From Sarcocystis neurona (Eukaryota > Apicomplexa > Conoidasida > Eucoccidiorida > Sarcocystidae), in the NCBI GenBank assembly GCA_000727475.1, contig KL647288.1, positions 5,538,306-5,602,305 on the forward strand: DNA of 64,000 nucleotides, in the 5' to 3' direction. Below, in pieces: positions 1-11,700 of this stretch. A model generated the notes under the pieces. It saw only the letters and a program-made list of their open reading frames with translations, was not told the origin of the DNA and ran no database searches. A program made the position numbers and the translations under genes. Positions within the stretch are counted from its first letter, which is position 1. Every line of letters starts with the position of its first letter.

Positions 1-3000
1 GCATGCAAGCGTGTGTCTACTGCGGTGTGCGCCTTTCTCTAGAGGGAGCTCTGTCGGAGTTGGCTTGGCGTCCTCTCAGTGTGTGAGAGACAAAAATAGG
101 CGAAAAATACGTGTAGGCGGGGAGGGCGAGAGACAGAGAGGGAGAGAAAAAAGAGTGAAGGAGGAAGAGAGAGGGAAAGAAAGAAAGAAGTAGGGGCGCA
201 TCGGAATGCAGATTGCTGCCTGGTTTGATAGAGAGGCACGTAAGAAAGACGAGCGGATTCGTCGTATCGTTATTTTGTGTCTGTGTAACACGTGGACTTC
301 TGCTCTACGTACTTTTTTCACGCTCTCAACGATATAAGAAAGGTCCAGCTTGACCCTGTCTATCTAGCCAGGAACACTGCTGTCGACTGTGTGTGTCAAC
401 ACACAGGCAGTTAAAGGATCGACTGTCTACGACGGTGGTAACGGACAATGCCTGCTACAAACGGAAAAAGACAAGGCGGGCCAAAAGAATTAAAACAGGT
501 CTACGTGGATGTGTATACATATATATGTGTATATGCGAGTATGTGTGTGCGTACACAAGTATTACATTATTCGCGGGGAAGATGTGACCGCGAGAGATGG
601 AAAGGTCGTCTCAAATGAAAATGGAGATAGCCCTCTCCGTCCAAGCGACACCGGCAAAAGTGCTATTTTTTGCACAGTTACAGTCTGTGCTCGAGACTTC
701 TAAATATAGAGGAACACCTGACCTCGGGGGTGTGGAGCGCGACATATATATATATATATGTATGATTGTGTTGGATATTAGACACTTGTACGAATATTCG
801 TTTTCCTCTACATCTATGTGTATTTTTTACGTATATACGTGAGAATTCCTCATACTCGTGGATACGGACCAGCGTATAGATGGATGTATATAGCGGAAAC
901 ACACACGTGTTATAAAAGTCATCTCCGTCTACATGAACGTATGCACAGATATGCATGGATGACACTTCTGTTGCCTGTGTGTACATACATACGCGTTGAT
1001 TCTGTGTGTTTGGGGATACGTGCCAGTTGTGTGTGGACGGGGGCGTGCACACCCCCATGTATAAAAATGTAAGTGTGTGAAGCGTGTTGTGCCACGTGCG
1101 TATACGAAGCGTGTTTCTACGTCCACACACGTGTAGGTGAATGTATATGCTTCCGTGTTTGTCGTGCATGCAGACTTGTGCCCGACGCACGCACACAACC
1201 AGACAGCAGGGTGAAACAGAGTTGCAAACACAGGAGAACATGTTGGACAACGAGTGATGCGTCAGGCTGCTTCCCGCGAGTGCTTGCTTTTGTTAGTCTA
1301 CGCATATACTCGTACACTTGCATATGTGTAAGTAAGCGTACAAACACGTACGCGTGTATATGCACATATGTGTATATTGACGAGGGCAAGACCTTTATGT
1401 AAAAACACTGGAGAACCTAAAACCCGTGTAGTTTCACAATGAGCAGGTAGGCTGCTCCTGGGCTCGATCGCCTGACCGTCGTGAAGAACGTCCCTTTATA
1501 TTTTCTCTTTTGGGAAGAGGATTGAACACATGTACGAAAGGAGACACGAATAGGAGCTGGACAGCCAAAGAAAGAGATCGGGCAGAAATATACACGCGTC
1601 AACTGATGAAAACGCCCTGCGTTGCTGCACGGGGGCACAAGGTTGGCGCAGACTGGCAGATTAGGCGCCGAAAGACACTGTCCAGACGCCTGCACACATG
1701 CATTGTACAGTCCAAACCCTGCAGAAGATGTGCGCGCGGGTCTGCTTCTATCTATTTATTCTGTTTGTGGACAGAGTAGTATATTATTTATACTAGGAAA
1801 GTGTTACAAAATCATAACAACGAAAACCAAAAGTCACTTGAGTATGATATGCTTCAGTTAGTGCGGCAGGAAGGGAGGACTTAACGGAAATCTCCACGTT
1901 CTTGTGCTCTGTGCAATGTGCAAGAGATACGGGGGTGGTCCCTGAAAGTTCTAATATGCATGTCATTCCCATCCGAGTGAACAGATTCACATAGCACAAT
2001 CACACGCATGTATTTATTTATGTACTCCATCACATATGTAGATGTATACACGCACACACATGCATTGGTACCTAAACATATATTCGAAGGACGACCTGAC
2101 GGATGTATGCAAGGCGCCACAGCTGTGCCGTAGCGTTACGTATACCCGCAATAAGGTGAGGTGACGAGTAATCGCATTATGGGAGGTGAGATTTTTTTGC
2201 GTTGCAACGAGAAAGGAGGGACCCAGCGATGAAACGGCTAAGTGACCTACAGGGCTGCGTAGGAGTGTATATGTGTATACCGCCGTGTGTGCATACGGTA
2301 TGAAACAATACGCATACGCATATGTATATGTATAAATGTACACTTACATACATACACGTAGTTTCACGTAAGCGTGCAGGTCCACCATGAGAAAAGCAAG
2401 TCGATACGCGGTGTAATGTTCTTCTTCACGCGTTAGTGTAGTACGTACAGAAAAATTTATACGTAGCTCCCTAAAAAAATGCACACGTTTGTAGTTTTTG
2501 AAAGTACGTGATACAGGCCTCCACAATCTATTTCGTTAGAATACCGGGGAAGAGAGAGAGAGGCAAACAGAAACTCCGGGATTCCTACGCGTAAACAGGA
2601 CGCGGAGCAACACCCCCGCGGACGCGCGTAATCACGCTGAATATGACGAAGTGTCGCGATGCAAGAAGCCGTTTCGTCTTCTGGCCTGTAACACACTCCC
2701 GTGCGTTGACGTAGTCTTTCCCAACATTGTATTTATACATAGACGAAAAGCCTTCACACCCCAGTCTATGGGTGAAACTACGTCCGTGTGTACACGCATA
2801 CATATCTATATGTGTATAGGTTTATGTAACGTAGAACAGCGTACACACTCCCCCACGATAGCGGCGTACACAACTGTTCCAATACAGTACGTCTCCCTGA
2901 AAAGCATGAACACGAAATCCTCATGTGATTGGGTACCTCCTTCTATTTTACATATGTGTGCGTGTGCATTACGAGTATGAGACAACACAGAGCAATGCAG

Positions 3001-4568
3001 ACACAGGCGCTGATCCTTGTGCGCATGCCATCGATATCTACACATTCGTAACACAGAGACGCAGGAGCAAATGCAGTGTATAGCTACGAAGGTGGACATA
3101 GTTCGAAACGAGGTGATCTGTGTGGGCAACGGGAAGGAAGATTTTAAATGATCTACGGGAGCTAATATTACAGCTCAAAGCTCTACACATCTGAACTGTA
3201 TTTGTACACGAAGTGGTAAGCATGTAACCCAACAACGAAGGGTTTGCCACCGGTACGCTTAGAACAGTTACGGTTGTTGTAGTGTGTCATCGTGGCAAAG
3301 CCATATCCCCTGTCTTTACTATCCCGTGCAGACGGTCTCGATCTGCAGCCAACAGCGGGGCATAGAGGGAAAACCTCACCGCGCCGTGCACCATTCAGGC
3401 AGCAGCAGCATACGCATACATCTGTAGATATATGTTGTTTCACCAATAACTAATTCGGAAGTACAGCATTTGTAACGTTTTGTCGGTTATGCTCCAGTAG
3501 GTCCCACCTCAGCGTCGTCCTGTTACATATTCGTGCGGACGTTTATATCATGAGAAGTAGGCTGTATCGCAGGGTAGACCGTCCCTACTTCCAACTTGTG
3601 CTTGAGTACGTTTTTCGCTGCTTCACTGTAGTCGCCGCGTGCCATGGTAGCAACGTAGGTATCGTGGCACAATAGGTATACTTGCCTCGTTGGCAAGGTA
3701 TACGTTGGGGATTCCGGCTGCGCTGTTGGTCTTCGACATGTATGCGTGGATACACATAGAACGTCTAAAAAAGTGTAAACGTGGTCATATTTGACCATGC
3801 AGGAGGAGACGGACCACCGGATGTTCCCTACTCGGAGGTGACGTGCGCATTGAGATCTCGTAATCCTTTGCTCAGACGTGTGTGTCGGTTTTGGGCTTTG
3901 ACCGGTACCTGAGTGAGCGCAAAAAAAAATGTACTGTACCTTGCACACAGATGCTTTACCCTTCTCGTTTCTAACTGGGTCGTACGTCCTTCGTACGTGT
4001 TCAGCAGGTTCCAAAATGCACCATAAAGTGCAGCCCGCCTGCTCGTGTCACTCATTTTGGCACGTCCGATGAGACGTTGCACGTGTACCGTCGTTTGCTC
4101 TTCATCTCGCTGGGCGGCTTAGCCTTTTATAGAGGAGGTAAGTCACTATAAGGAGGTTCCTGAGTGCGACTTTACGACGTGCAACGTGATTTGAATGCAG
4201 CGGCGATGTTGCTGTGCACGGGCAGACAGAGGTGAGTGAACGATCCATCCATCCACGGGCTTCCTAGAAAGATGTACCGAGTGCATCGCTATGGTGAATC
4301 GCCACATTTACAGCCGAAAAACAAACAGTGTGCGGAATCACACGTAGTGAAAATTCTCACCGTTATGAAATCAACTGGGGAGTACAGAATGAGTAGCTCT
4401 CACAACAGTGCAGAGAAAACGTGAGGAGCGCCAAAATTTCTCCAGGAACGAGTTGCACGCGGTGGTTGTGCGTGCGAGTCATGCAAGTAGCAACATAGCA
4501 TATTCCGTCCTTGGACAGATACACACAAGATGTAGTCCAGCGAATGGCGGGCTGAACATTCACGAACT
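1..4568. other. Gene-poor stretch, no supported gene
   Basis: No convincing coding region is seen. Open frames are short, overlap on both strands, and translate to Cys/Tyr/Ile/Val/His-rich strings typical of GT-, CA- and TA-rich spacer DNA. A short (TA)n run lies near 742-760 and alternating GT/CA tracts recur through the first 3 kb. There are no CAG-type triplet blocks, unlike the coding parts of the window. Nothing resembling a tRNA or rRNA was recognised. Confidence 0.6.
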
Positions 4569-4569
4569 A

Positions 4570-4697
4570 TAGGGATGTCTATTATCCAAGTACCCTGACG
4601 TAAATAGTTGACAACTGCTTACGTCACAAACCGTAGGCATGTCTATTATTCGTGCAAGCTGACGTAAATAGTTTGCAACTGCGTAAATCGCAAGTCC
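4570..4697 (+). repeat. 64-bp direct repeat upstream of U2
   Basis: Two imperfect tandem copies (about 4570-4633 and 4634-4697) share TGTCTATTATYC, TGACGTAAATAGTTK and CAACTGCKTA. The second copy ends about 110 bases before the U2 start. The position fits an snRNA promoter element (a PSE/USE-like region), but apicomplexan snRNA promoters are poorly defined, so this is an inference from location only. Confidence 0.6.
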
Positions 4698-4808
4698 TCT
4701 AGCGTTATAGACGCGTGTGGTTGAGCGCCGTATCCGTTTTGTCTCCGGAGAGTTATGTGCTGTAGTCCGGACACATTGTGTGGGGCCGTGTGCTCAGACG
4801 TAGCGTTC

Positions 4809-5000
4809 ATACCTTCTCGGCCTTTTGGCTATGATCAAGTGTAGTATCTGTTCTTATCAGTGTGACAACTGATACGGGTCCAACTGGACCCGAATATGTC
4901 ACAAAAATTTTTGATAGGGGAGGAAAGGACTCTGGGCTTGCCCAGTCCTTCCTCGAGCGTCGCCTTCTCCTTGCACTTTTCGAGTAGTGCGGCGCACCCT
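4809..5000 (+). ncRNA. U2 spliceosomal snRNA
   Basis: U2 snRNA pairs with the intron branch site in the spliceosome. The 5' end carries the near-invariant core: TTCTCGGCCTTTTGGCT, then ATCAAGTGTAGTATCTG with the branch-site-pairing GTAGTA, then TTCTTATCAG. A stem IIa follows (TATCAG pairing with CTGATA), then stem IIb (GGGTCC-aact-GGACCC at about 4874-4890). Next is an Sm-type site (AAAAATTTTTGATA, about 4901-4914), a long stem III (AGGAAAGGACT ... AGTCCTTCCT) and a terminal stem ending in GCGCACC, the usual U2 3' end. The length of about 192 nt equals the typical size. Both ends are placed by alignment from memory to vertebrate U2, so they may be off by a few bases. It is an isolated gene and the 60-codon open frame antisense to it is a by-product. 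Confidence 0.95.
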
Positions 5001-5031
5001 GTACCCTTCGGGGTCAACGATTATTAATATC

Positions 5032-5068
5032 ACTTATTATGGTAATAAGTAGTTACTTATTATGGTAA
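5032..5068 (+). repeat. Short direct repeat behind U2
   Basis: The 14-base word ACTTATTATGGTAA occurs twice, at 5032-5045 and 5055-5068, about 32 bases after the U2 end. It could be part of a 3'-end (3'-box-like) signal or of downstream regulatory DNA. That role is only suggested by position. Confidence 0.5.
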
Positions 5069-5134
5069 GTACTCGGGGAGCTTTTACTTCGGTTCTAGAC
5101 GGGCACCAGTGGTTGCGCCGCTGCACCCACATGG

Positions 5135-5162
5135 TGCTGGGTGCTGACTGCAGCACCCAGCA
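5135..5162. other. Perfect 12-bp inverted repeat
   Basis: TGCTGGGTGCTG, a 4-base loop (ACTG), then the exact reverse complement CAGCACCCAGCA. It would form a very stable GC-rich hairpin in RNA or single-stranded DNA. It lies 135 bases after U2 and has no U-tract, so it is not a simple Pol III terminator. Confidence 0.7.
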
Positions 5163-5210
5163 TTAGCAAACACATCTCTGAGGGGAGGAACGGCCCTAGC
5201 CGGGCTGTGT

Positions 5211-5232
5211 ACACGCCCATTTTTGGGCGTGT
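5211..5232. other. Perfect 9-bp hairpin with T4 loop
   Basis: ACACGCCCA, TTTT, TGGGCGTGT: a perfect inverted repeat with a four-T loop, the second strong hairpin within 235 bases of the U2 3' end. Function unknown. The pair may belong to one non-coding transcript or to U2 3' processing DNA. Confidence 0.65.
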
Positions 5233-6797
5233 GCGCCGCTGCTGTTCAAGTATGTACTGCAGTCGCTGCGTCTAATGCCGCGGGGTGCTGCTGGAGTCTG
5301 GACAACTGCGTAGACTTTGTGGGTGTAGTAGTGAGTGCTCCTCGTTGTCAAGGTGGTGGTTGTGTAGTGCCGGCTGCCGCAGTTAAAGCACAGTAGCCGT
5401 CCAAGTTTGGCTATCACATCATCTAGTCGAAGTGGAAGACGGACCATAAAAATCTACAGACGCACGCGGGTGTGTGTACGTTGCTGCTACAGCGCACCCA
5501 TCAGGAGAACGAATGGGGTAGACTGCTATTGCTTGGCCCGACAGCCCCACGCAGAACATCGAAACAGAAAATTTCAGGTGGACACCGGGTACCGGGGTCC
5601 CACGCACTATGATTCCCCCTCGATGTCGTGCTGTGTCCTCGCGTAGACCGCACAAGTATGGATATGGTGGTGTTACACATCGTGAGCTAATTCAATGTAT
5701 GTCGTCGCGAGTAAACTTTTGCACGCACACGTTAAAACCCGCCGTCCCAGCGGTACAGACAAGGAGTGTGTTCACCAGCGGCTGAGATGATCCTCTCACA
5801 CTGGTGTTGCAGGATGGTGTGTGTTGTAAATATTGCCCCACCAGACGTTGGTTGACAGTGAGAAAGACGTCGCCCGTGCCGTTTCGCGCAAAAAGAACTT
5901 GCCGAGTACGTGCAGCACTAGTGGCATGACAGCATTAGTGGACCTTCACCGTGTCGGTTCTCTGCGCGTACTGCGAGTGAAGCAGGGAACTCTTAGTACT
6001 ATAGGGTCGTGTCGAATCCTTTGTGCGGACCACACTAAAGCTCAGAAACAAAACCGGCTATCGTGGCAGCGTGGTGAAGCTGACCAGTTTACTTCGAAAT
6101 TCCGTTTAAACGCATGAACCAAATGCTACCATCCTGGAGGGGAGGGTTGGGGGGCTCCGGACGTGATGCAAATGCTGCTGCGGTCCTCTCATTTTGGCAC
6201 GGTTTTGGGAATGTCAGGAGTATCGTAACACCACAGAAAGATGAAAAGGATGGACTAAATCAGCAGAACAATCAGAGACTACGTGATTGACCGATTACGT
6301 GGGATTCACCGGTGGCGGTGGGGGGGAGAGAGGAGCGATTTGTGGGTTGAGCAAAGCCCACAACAAGTTGGAAGCGGTGCACTTTTTGTGGCTCCTGACG
6401 TTATCTCTTAATGTACTACACAAAACCACTTCTACTAAACACTGCCTTTGTCACTCTGACTGGATTTCCTGCGCATCGTTTCCATCAGGCACTTCGTGGT
6501 GCTCTCTGCGTGACACAAACAGTGTACCTCCACATCATCATCTCTGTGTGCGTGTGTTTGACATCCTGAGATTCGCGTACGCCCTCTTTCGTCCGCTACA
6601 GATAGGTAACTTTAAATAAGCAATTTGAGGAATTGATGCGTATTCTTGTTCTGGGCTTTTTGTGAAGCCATAAACGAGAATTGAAGACTGCTCGCACTAC
6701 TGAAGTTTCGACGAGAGGAGGGAAAGCTGCGTCCGAACCGTGGGTCCGCTTAGTACTGGAATAAGGATCGGGTTACTCGTCAGCCGAGGTCGTCGTC
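5233..6797. other. No supported gene
   Basis: Base composition is more even here, with little TA/GT repeat and no triplet block. The longest plus frames (5833-6117, 94 codons; 6287-6619, 110 codons) have no recognisable motif and no supporting splice context. I see nothing firm. Confidence 0.5.
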
Positions 6798-7004
6798 ATG
6801 TTTGATTCCTTACCAGCAGGCATTGCGGCCGGGCTTCCACAGGTCGTCAACCAGCTCCGTTCCGAACTGCAGGGGTTCACTGAGAATATGCAACGTGTCC
6901 CTGGTGCATTCGCATACGCCAGTGCAGTTTCCCTGTCTCCAACAATTCGGAGGTGCAAGATCGCATGCGATGTCGAGCGGCTTACTCCCATTTTCGTACT
7001 GTAA
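6798..7004 (+). CDS. Small hypothetical ORF, doubtful
   Basis: An ATG-initiated frame of 68 residues starts MFDSLPAGIAAGLPQVV. Its amino-acid mix looks ordinary: a helix-like segment with LRSELQGFTENM near residues 22-33, and no Cys/Tyr/Ile bias from simple repeats. No domain is recognised. An overlapping frame runs antisense (6773-7078). It may be a chance frame, a remnant of a decayed gene, or one exon of an unresolved gene; two further ordinary-looking plus frames follow at 7125-7313 and 7830-8165. Confidence 0.25.
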   Translation: MFDSLPAGIAAGLPQVVNQLRSELQGFTENMQRVPGAFAYASAVSLSPTIRRCKIACDVERLTPIFVL

Positions 7005-8763
7005 TTCATTACAGACCACAGGAGAGCTGCGACAGCATCTCTAAGTGCAAACGGCTTTACGTTGATGATTATTTGCAAAGTCGAATCCTAGGCCGCCTAG
7101 ACTTTCACCTTTCGTGACTCGTCCGTGAAGCAGGGTCTAAAGGACTTCCCTGTAGAGATGCTAGATGACAGGAGGATTTGGTACGAATTTACGCTTTCTT
7201 CCATAGAATCCTATTGTCCAAAGCGCATGGCAATGTACACAGGGGCGTTATTTTATTTTCACAACGGAATTTTGTCGCGCAGATACTGCAGCATTCCTGC
7301 TAGCGTAGATTAGTCAACCTAGTGCCCCGTTTCATCAGGCCGGAATTCTACGCTCGTGTACCTGGTGACTCAATACGCAATGAATTAATCCATAACTTCT
7401 GCGCCCTTTTTCTTTTGTCTCCGCTTTAAGGAGATGCCGGGATCTCAACTGCGGCAATCTTACTAGCGGATGACCAATGGAGGCGGCAGCAGGACGGCTA
7501 CGACAGACACCACATTTAAATTGATTGTATCTTGCGAAAATGCTGGTGTAAGCGGGATGGGTTTACTGAATTTTTCTTCGCTCCCCGAAAACGTACTCCA
7601 CGCGAAGCAACATGGTGCAGCAGTGACACTGTAAAGCGACAACTGCTCAGCCTAGCGCCGAAGCCACAGAGTTTGCTACGGAATGGAATACGTCTATGCG
7701 ATGTGTAGGGCAGGTGCAGTACCCGCTAGACGCACACAGGTGTTTCTACTCTCCCGTCATCACTTTCGGGTGACTTGAACACTGGTACGCACGCAAAATA
7801 AATGACGCAAAAAAGTCTATTGTTGGCACGTGGCACGTCGCTTTCTGCCCCGCATCCGCTGCAAAGGATTCCACGAAGAAGTGTACTTAAACCACGTTGA
7901 AGTGGCGGAGGACTCAATTGCAGTGTTCACGTGGGCGAACAGCTCAATAGTCCCTCAAAACCGACAAGGCCCCCCCCTGTGGGTACCGCCGACGACTGGA
8001 ATCGATCATGTGCATCTGTCTGCACACCACACTAGAACGATTGATCCTCACCCACGAGTAGCTCTTAGCGCGTTGCAGTGCTACACGTACCTTTTCAAAC
8101 ACTACAAAGCTGCTATCGTCCGCGCTCGTGTTCAAAGTTCAGACAATCCAACAAGTCACGGATAAAAGTCCGAGAACTCTTGCGCCACCACAAAAAGCGC
8201 ACTTGACGGTCTTCTAAATTTTGGTTGCCTTACCGATATGAATCCAAATCACCGTCCACATACGAATCTTCACAGCATAACACGTATGACGAGAACGTGT
8301 GTACAGGCGACAAAGTGCCACACGGCAGCGACACCAAACTAACCATACTGCCGCTTGGATCATTTGACTGACACTGCGTTTCATTAAACACTGCCTTTCA
8401 CATTGACAGAAGTCGATGCGCATCGAGGCACACGCGCGAGTGGCACACTCAGCAAATTTTCCTTTGGTTCGTCCAACTGCGCGCGTCTTTTCTCGATCCG
8501 TACTCCTCCGCGTCTGACTGCCACGCTCACTTCTCGATCCCATCAACGGGCAGCACTCAGCAAACTTATGCTGCAACCGACGCAGTCCACTCATTCTTTC
8601 ACGTTGGTTCTGAATTTCCGCAAAGCACACTCGCGTCAGGATCTTCTTCCCTGTCGCAACCGACTCGCTGCGCAACAATAAGACGCTGTGTTGCCGTAGC
8701 TTCACCTCCGCCACCTTCGTGACTCTGATTACGGCAGTTCTTTGCTGCAACTACTGCGCTGCC
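7005..8763. other. Unresolved DNA behind the giant gene
   Basis: Two plus frames have ordinary composition: 7125-7313, containing KQGLKDFPVEMLDDRRIW (no ATG at its start), and 7830-8165 (111 codons). A minus frame at 8214-8750 contains the word KFAEC twice. None has a recognised motif or a clear splice link. The last few hundred bases are expected to hold the 3' untranslated region of the minus-strand gene ending at 8764. Confidence 0.4.
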
Positions 8764-11700
8764 TTAAAGAGCTTCGGCCCTGTCGACTTCCTTCTCTTCA
8801 TTTCCTTTTCCATCCGAGGTGCTGCCACACATTTCTAGCAAACTCTGCAAGAGTTCCTGCAGCCGATCACACGATTCCTCTCCATCGGCAACCGGCAGTG
8901 CTTTCGCTGTTTCACTTCCACCAGCAAAAAGACCCGCGCTTCGTCTCTCCTCTGACGGCGGGCCTCCTCCTTGTCCCCTTGCAGTCTTTTCTTTTCCGCG
9001 TTCTCCCCCCAGAAGCGCGGCATCCCACCTACCTTCCGAAAGTCCCGGCACCGCAAGGAAAAGCTCTTCTGAGCCGCCGGCTCCCCCGGCGGTTGACACA
9101 CCAAAACCTTCGCACTTTCTTTTCTCCGTTCCTAGCGTCTCCGATGCAACAGTCGTTTTCTTTACGTCCTTGAACGCACAGTCAACGCAACTATCCGCCA
9201 CCGCAGCGGCGGCTTGACGCGACGACGCCGGAAGCTGCGCAAGTTGCTGCTTCCACAAGAACGCGTCCTCTTTGTGCTGCTGCTGAGGCGGAGCGGCAGC
9301 TGGTAGGTCCTTCCTGTCCTCTCCTAGCAGCCTGTGCTGCTCTTCACGTTCCTCACCCGCTCGGTGAGGTGTGCGCTGATCTTGAGAATCGCTCTTTTTC
9401 TTCTCTACGAGAGTCTCGAGCGTTTTCGCCGCCTCGTAGCACCACTGCATCATGTCCCTCAGGCACGTAGCGGCGTTTACTTCTTCTTCTTCAGCAGCAA
9501 CAACTGAATTCTGTTGTCTTTCTCCGACTTTGCACATTTCTTCTCCCTGCTGGGAACTCGCCGTACCGTTCTGGTTCGTCCTAATGACTGGGTGCGCAAG
9601 TAGCCGGGGGGCCCCCCCTGCTACCGCGGACTGCATCAGCTCTTGTGAAGTACCTCCTGCTCCTCCCTGCCGCTGCGTACGGCCTCCCAGCTGCGACAAC
9701 GGCTCCGTCACGTTTTCCTCCCCCCCTCTGAAGGCTGCTACACTGACGGCACGTGCCGCATCTCCACAGTTTCTGTCTGTATCTGCTGCTGCTTCTTTTG
9801 CCTCTGCTGCTGTGCGGGTCCCAGAAGAACATTTCTCGAGCTTCTTCTTCTCATTCTTCTCTCCGCGGTTCTGTTGCCGACGAAGATGCGCCAGATACTC
9901 CAGCATGGTACGCTGGCACTCGCTAAAACAAGAAAGACTCTGCTGTGCGAACCCATCCAGTAGCTTGCTTCTGCGCTTCAGGGCTTTGATGATCGCGTGA
10001 AGGCTCGAGACCTGCGCGAAGTTCTCTTCCTCCCAATCTGTACCAGCAACAACGACACCCAGTCCTTCGTCCCGCTGCTTCACATGTATGTCGTCTGCAG
10101 TAGCCTTTTCTCCCGCCACGCGAAAACCTCTGGTGCTTCTCTTCCTTTTCCTTCTGTTGCACCTTATGCGCTCCTGCTTGTCGCCGTCCTCTTCTTCGGC
10201 AGAAGTCTTGGCGTCGCTGTCCTCCGTTAACGCAGCAGCAGAGCCCTGCGACGCACCTGCTCCTCCACACGAAAAAGCTGTCGACTCAGTAGCAGCGGAT
10301 GACGCCGGCGACAGCTGCGTCGCAGACAGAAGCAGAGCTGCCATATCGCCTTGACCACCGCCGCCGCCACCACCAGCAGAAGCAATGCTACTTCTGCGAC
10401 TTCTCGTGTTTCCGGCCTGTGTGAAGAGAACGCTTTCCCCTGCGGGTACTGGTGCAGCAGTGGAACCTGTGCCTTCACTCTTTTCTCCCCTCGATGCTGC
10501 AGATTCTCTATTCTCTCGCCGCTCGCACTCTACACTACCTCCTGTCACATTTGACAGATCCTGCTGCTGCTGTTGCTGCTGCCACTTGTGGCTGCTTTCT
10601 GAAGCAGCCGGGCCTTGTTTCCCTATTGACTGATCCTCCTCCATCAGGGAGGCTGACGCTCCATTTATTTCGCTTTTTGTTTCTTTCCTTGGAGCAGTGC
10701 CCTCAGCAGCACTTGTGAAGTCTTCTGCTCTTTTCGCAACGCGTTTCACCGTCCCTCCCTCTTCCTCCTCAGTACTGTGCGACGAAGAGGATCTACAGCT
10801 TGAGCTGGCGAGGCCGTCGCTGACCGCAGCAACAGGAGGATTACCAGAAGACTCGCTGACCTGCGCCGCGTCCACCGCCATCAGCGCAACTGAATACTTA
10901 CTCAAGGACGATGTAGGATTTCCTGCGGAGGCGGACCCACCAACAGGGCAGCACAAAAAATCTCCAGTTTCTTTATCGCCCACATTCCCTTCTGCCGTAA
11001 CGAATGCGCTTTCGCTGCTTTCTCTGCCATTTTTGCTTTGCTTTTCGCTTCGCTCTGCTCCTGCTACTGCGTCTGCTGTCGCAGTTGTTGCTCTTCTTCT
11101 CTTCGCCTCCGCCGGTGATTCGTCCGTCCCTGTTTTAAGGCGTGCTGTCGGTACTGCTGCTGCAGTTGCCCTCGCGCTTCTCAAATCCTTCTTCAGTCTT
11201 TTCCTGGCCCTTCGATCTTCACAAAAGCTAGTTTCTTTAACAGCCGACACAACTTGCAGCAGAAGTCGAATATTTTTGCGGAAGAGGTGCGCCGCGCATG
11301 CGGATATCGCTCCGAGCCTCACAGCAGCTGCGCGACTCTGCACTTCGTGTTGTTGGTGATGCCGCTGCCACCCACCTGTGCGTATCTCGTTTTGAAGAGG
11401 ACGAAGAAACACACCCTCTGGGTGTTCCTGCTCCTGCACCGGATATTCGCTACGCGCGTCCTGCTGGAGTGCCTGCCGCTGCGACTCTGGCCCACGCAGA
11501 TGCTGCAGCTTCCCTTGCTGCTGCAACGAACGGCGCGCCTGCTTTAAAAGCTCGTCGGGAAGCGCTCGCTCCACCGCAAGCGACAGCGCTGCAGTCTCCC
11601 GCCGCTGCTGCTGTCCTTGGTCTTCCTGCTGCTTTTCCTGCTGCTGCTGCTGTGGCGTTCGTGACAGCGAGCACGTCCTGTTTTCCCCTTCCGGATGAAT

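Noticed and set aside
4835..5017. 60-codon minus frame
   Set aside because: Antisense to the U2 snRNA gene.
8214..8750. 178-codon minus frame behind the giant gene
   Set aside because: Its mix of ordinary and Arg/Cys-rich parts is not convincing, and no donor near 8764 links it in phase to the giant exon.
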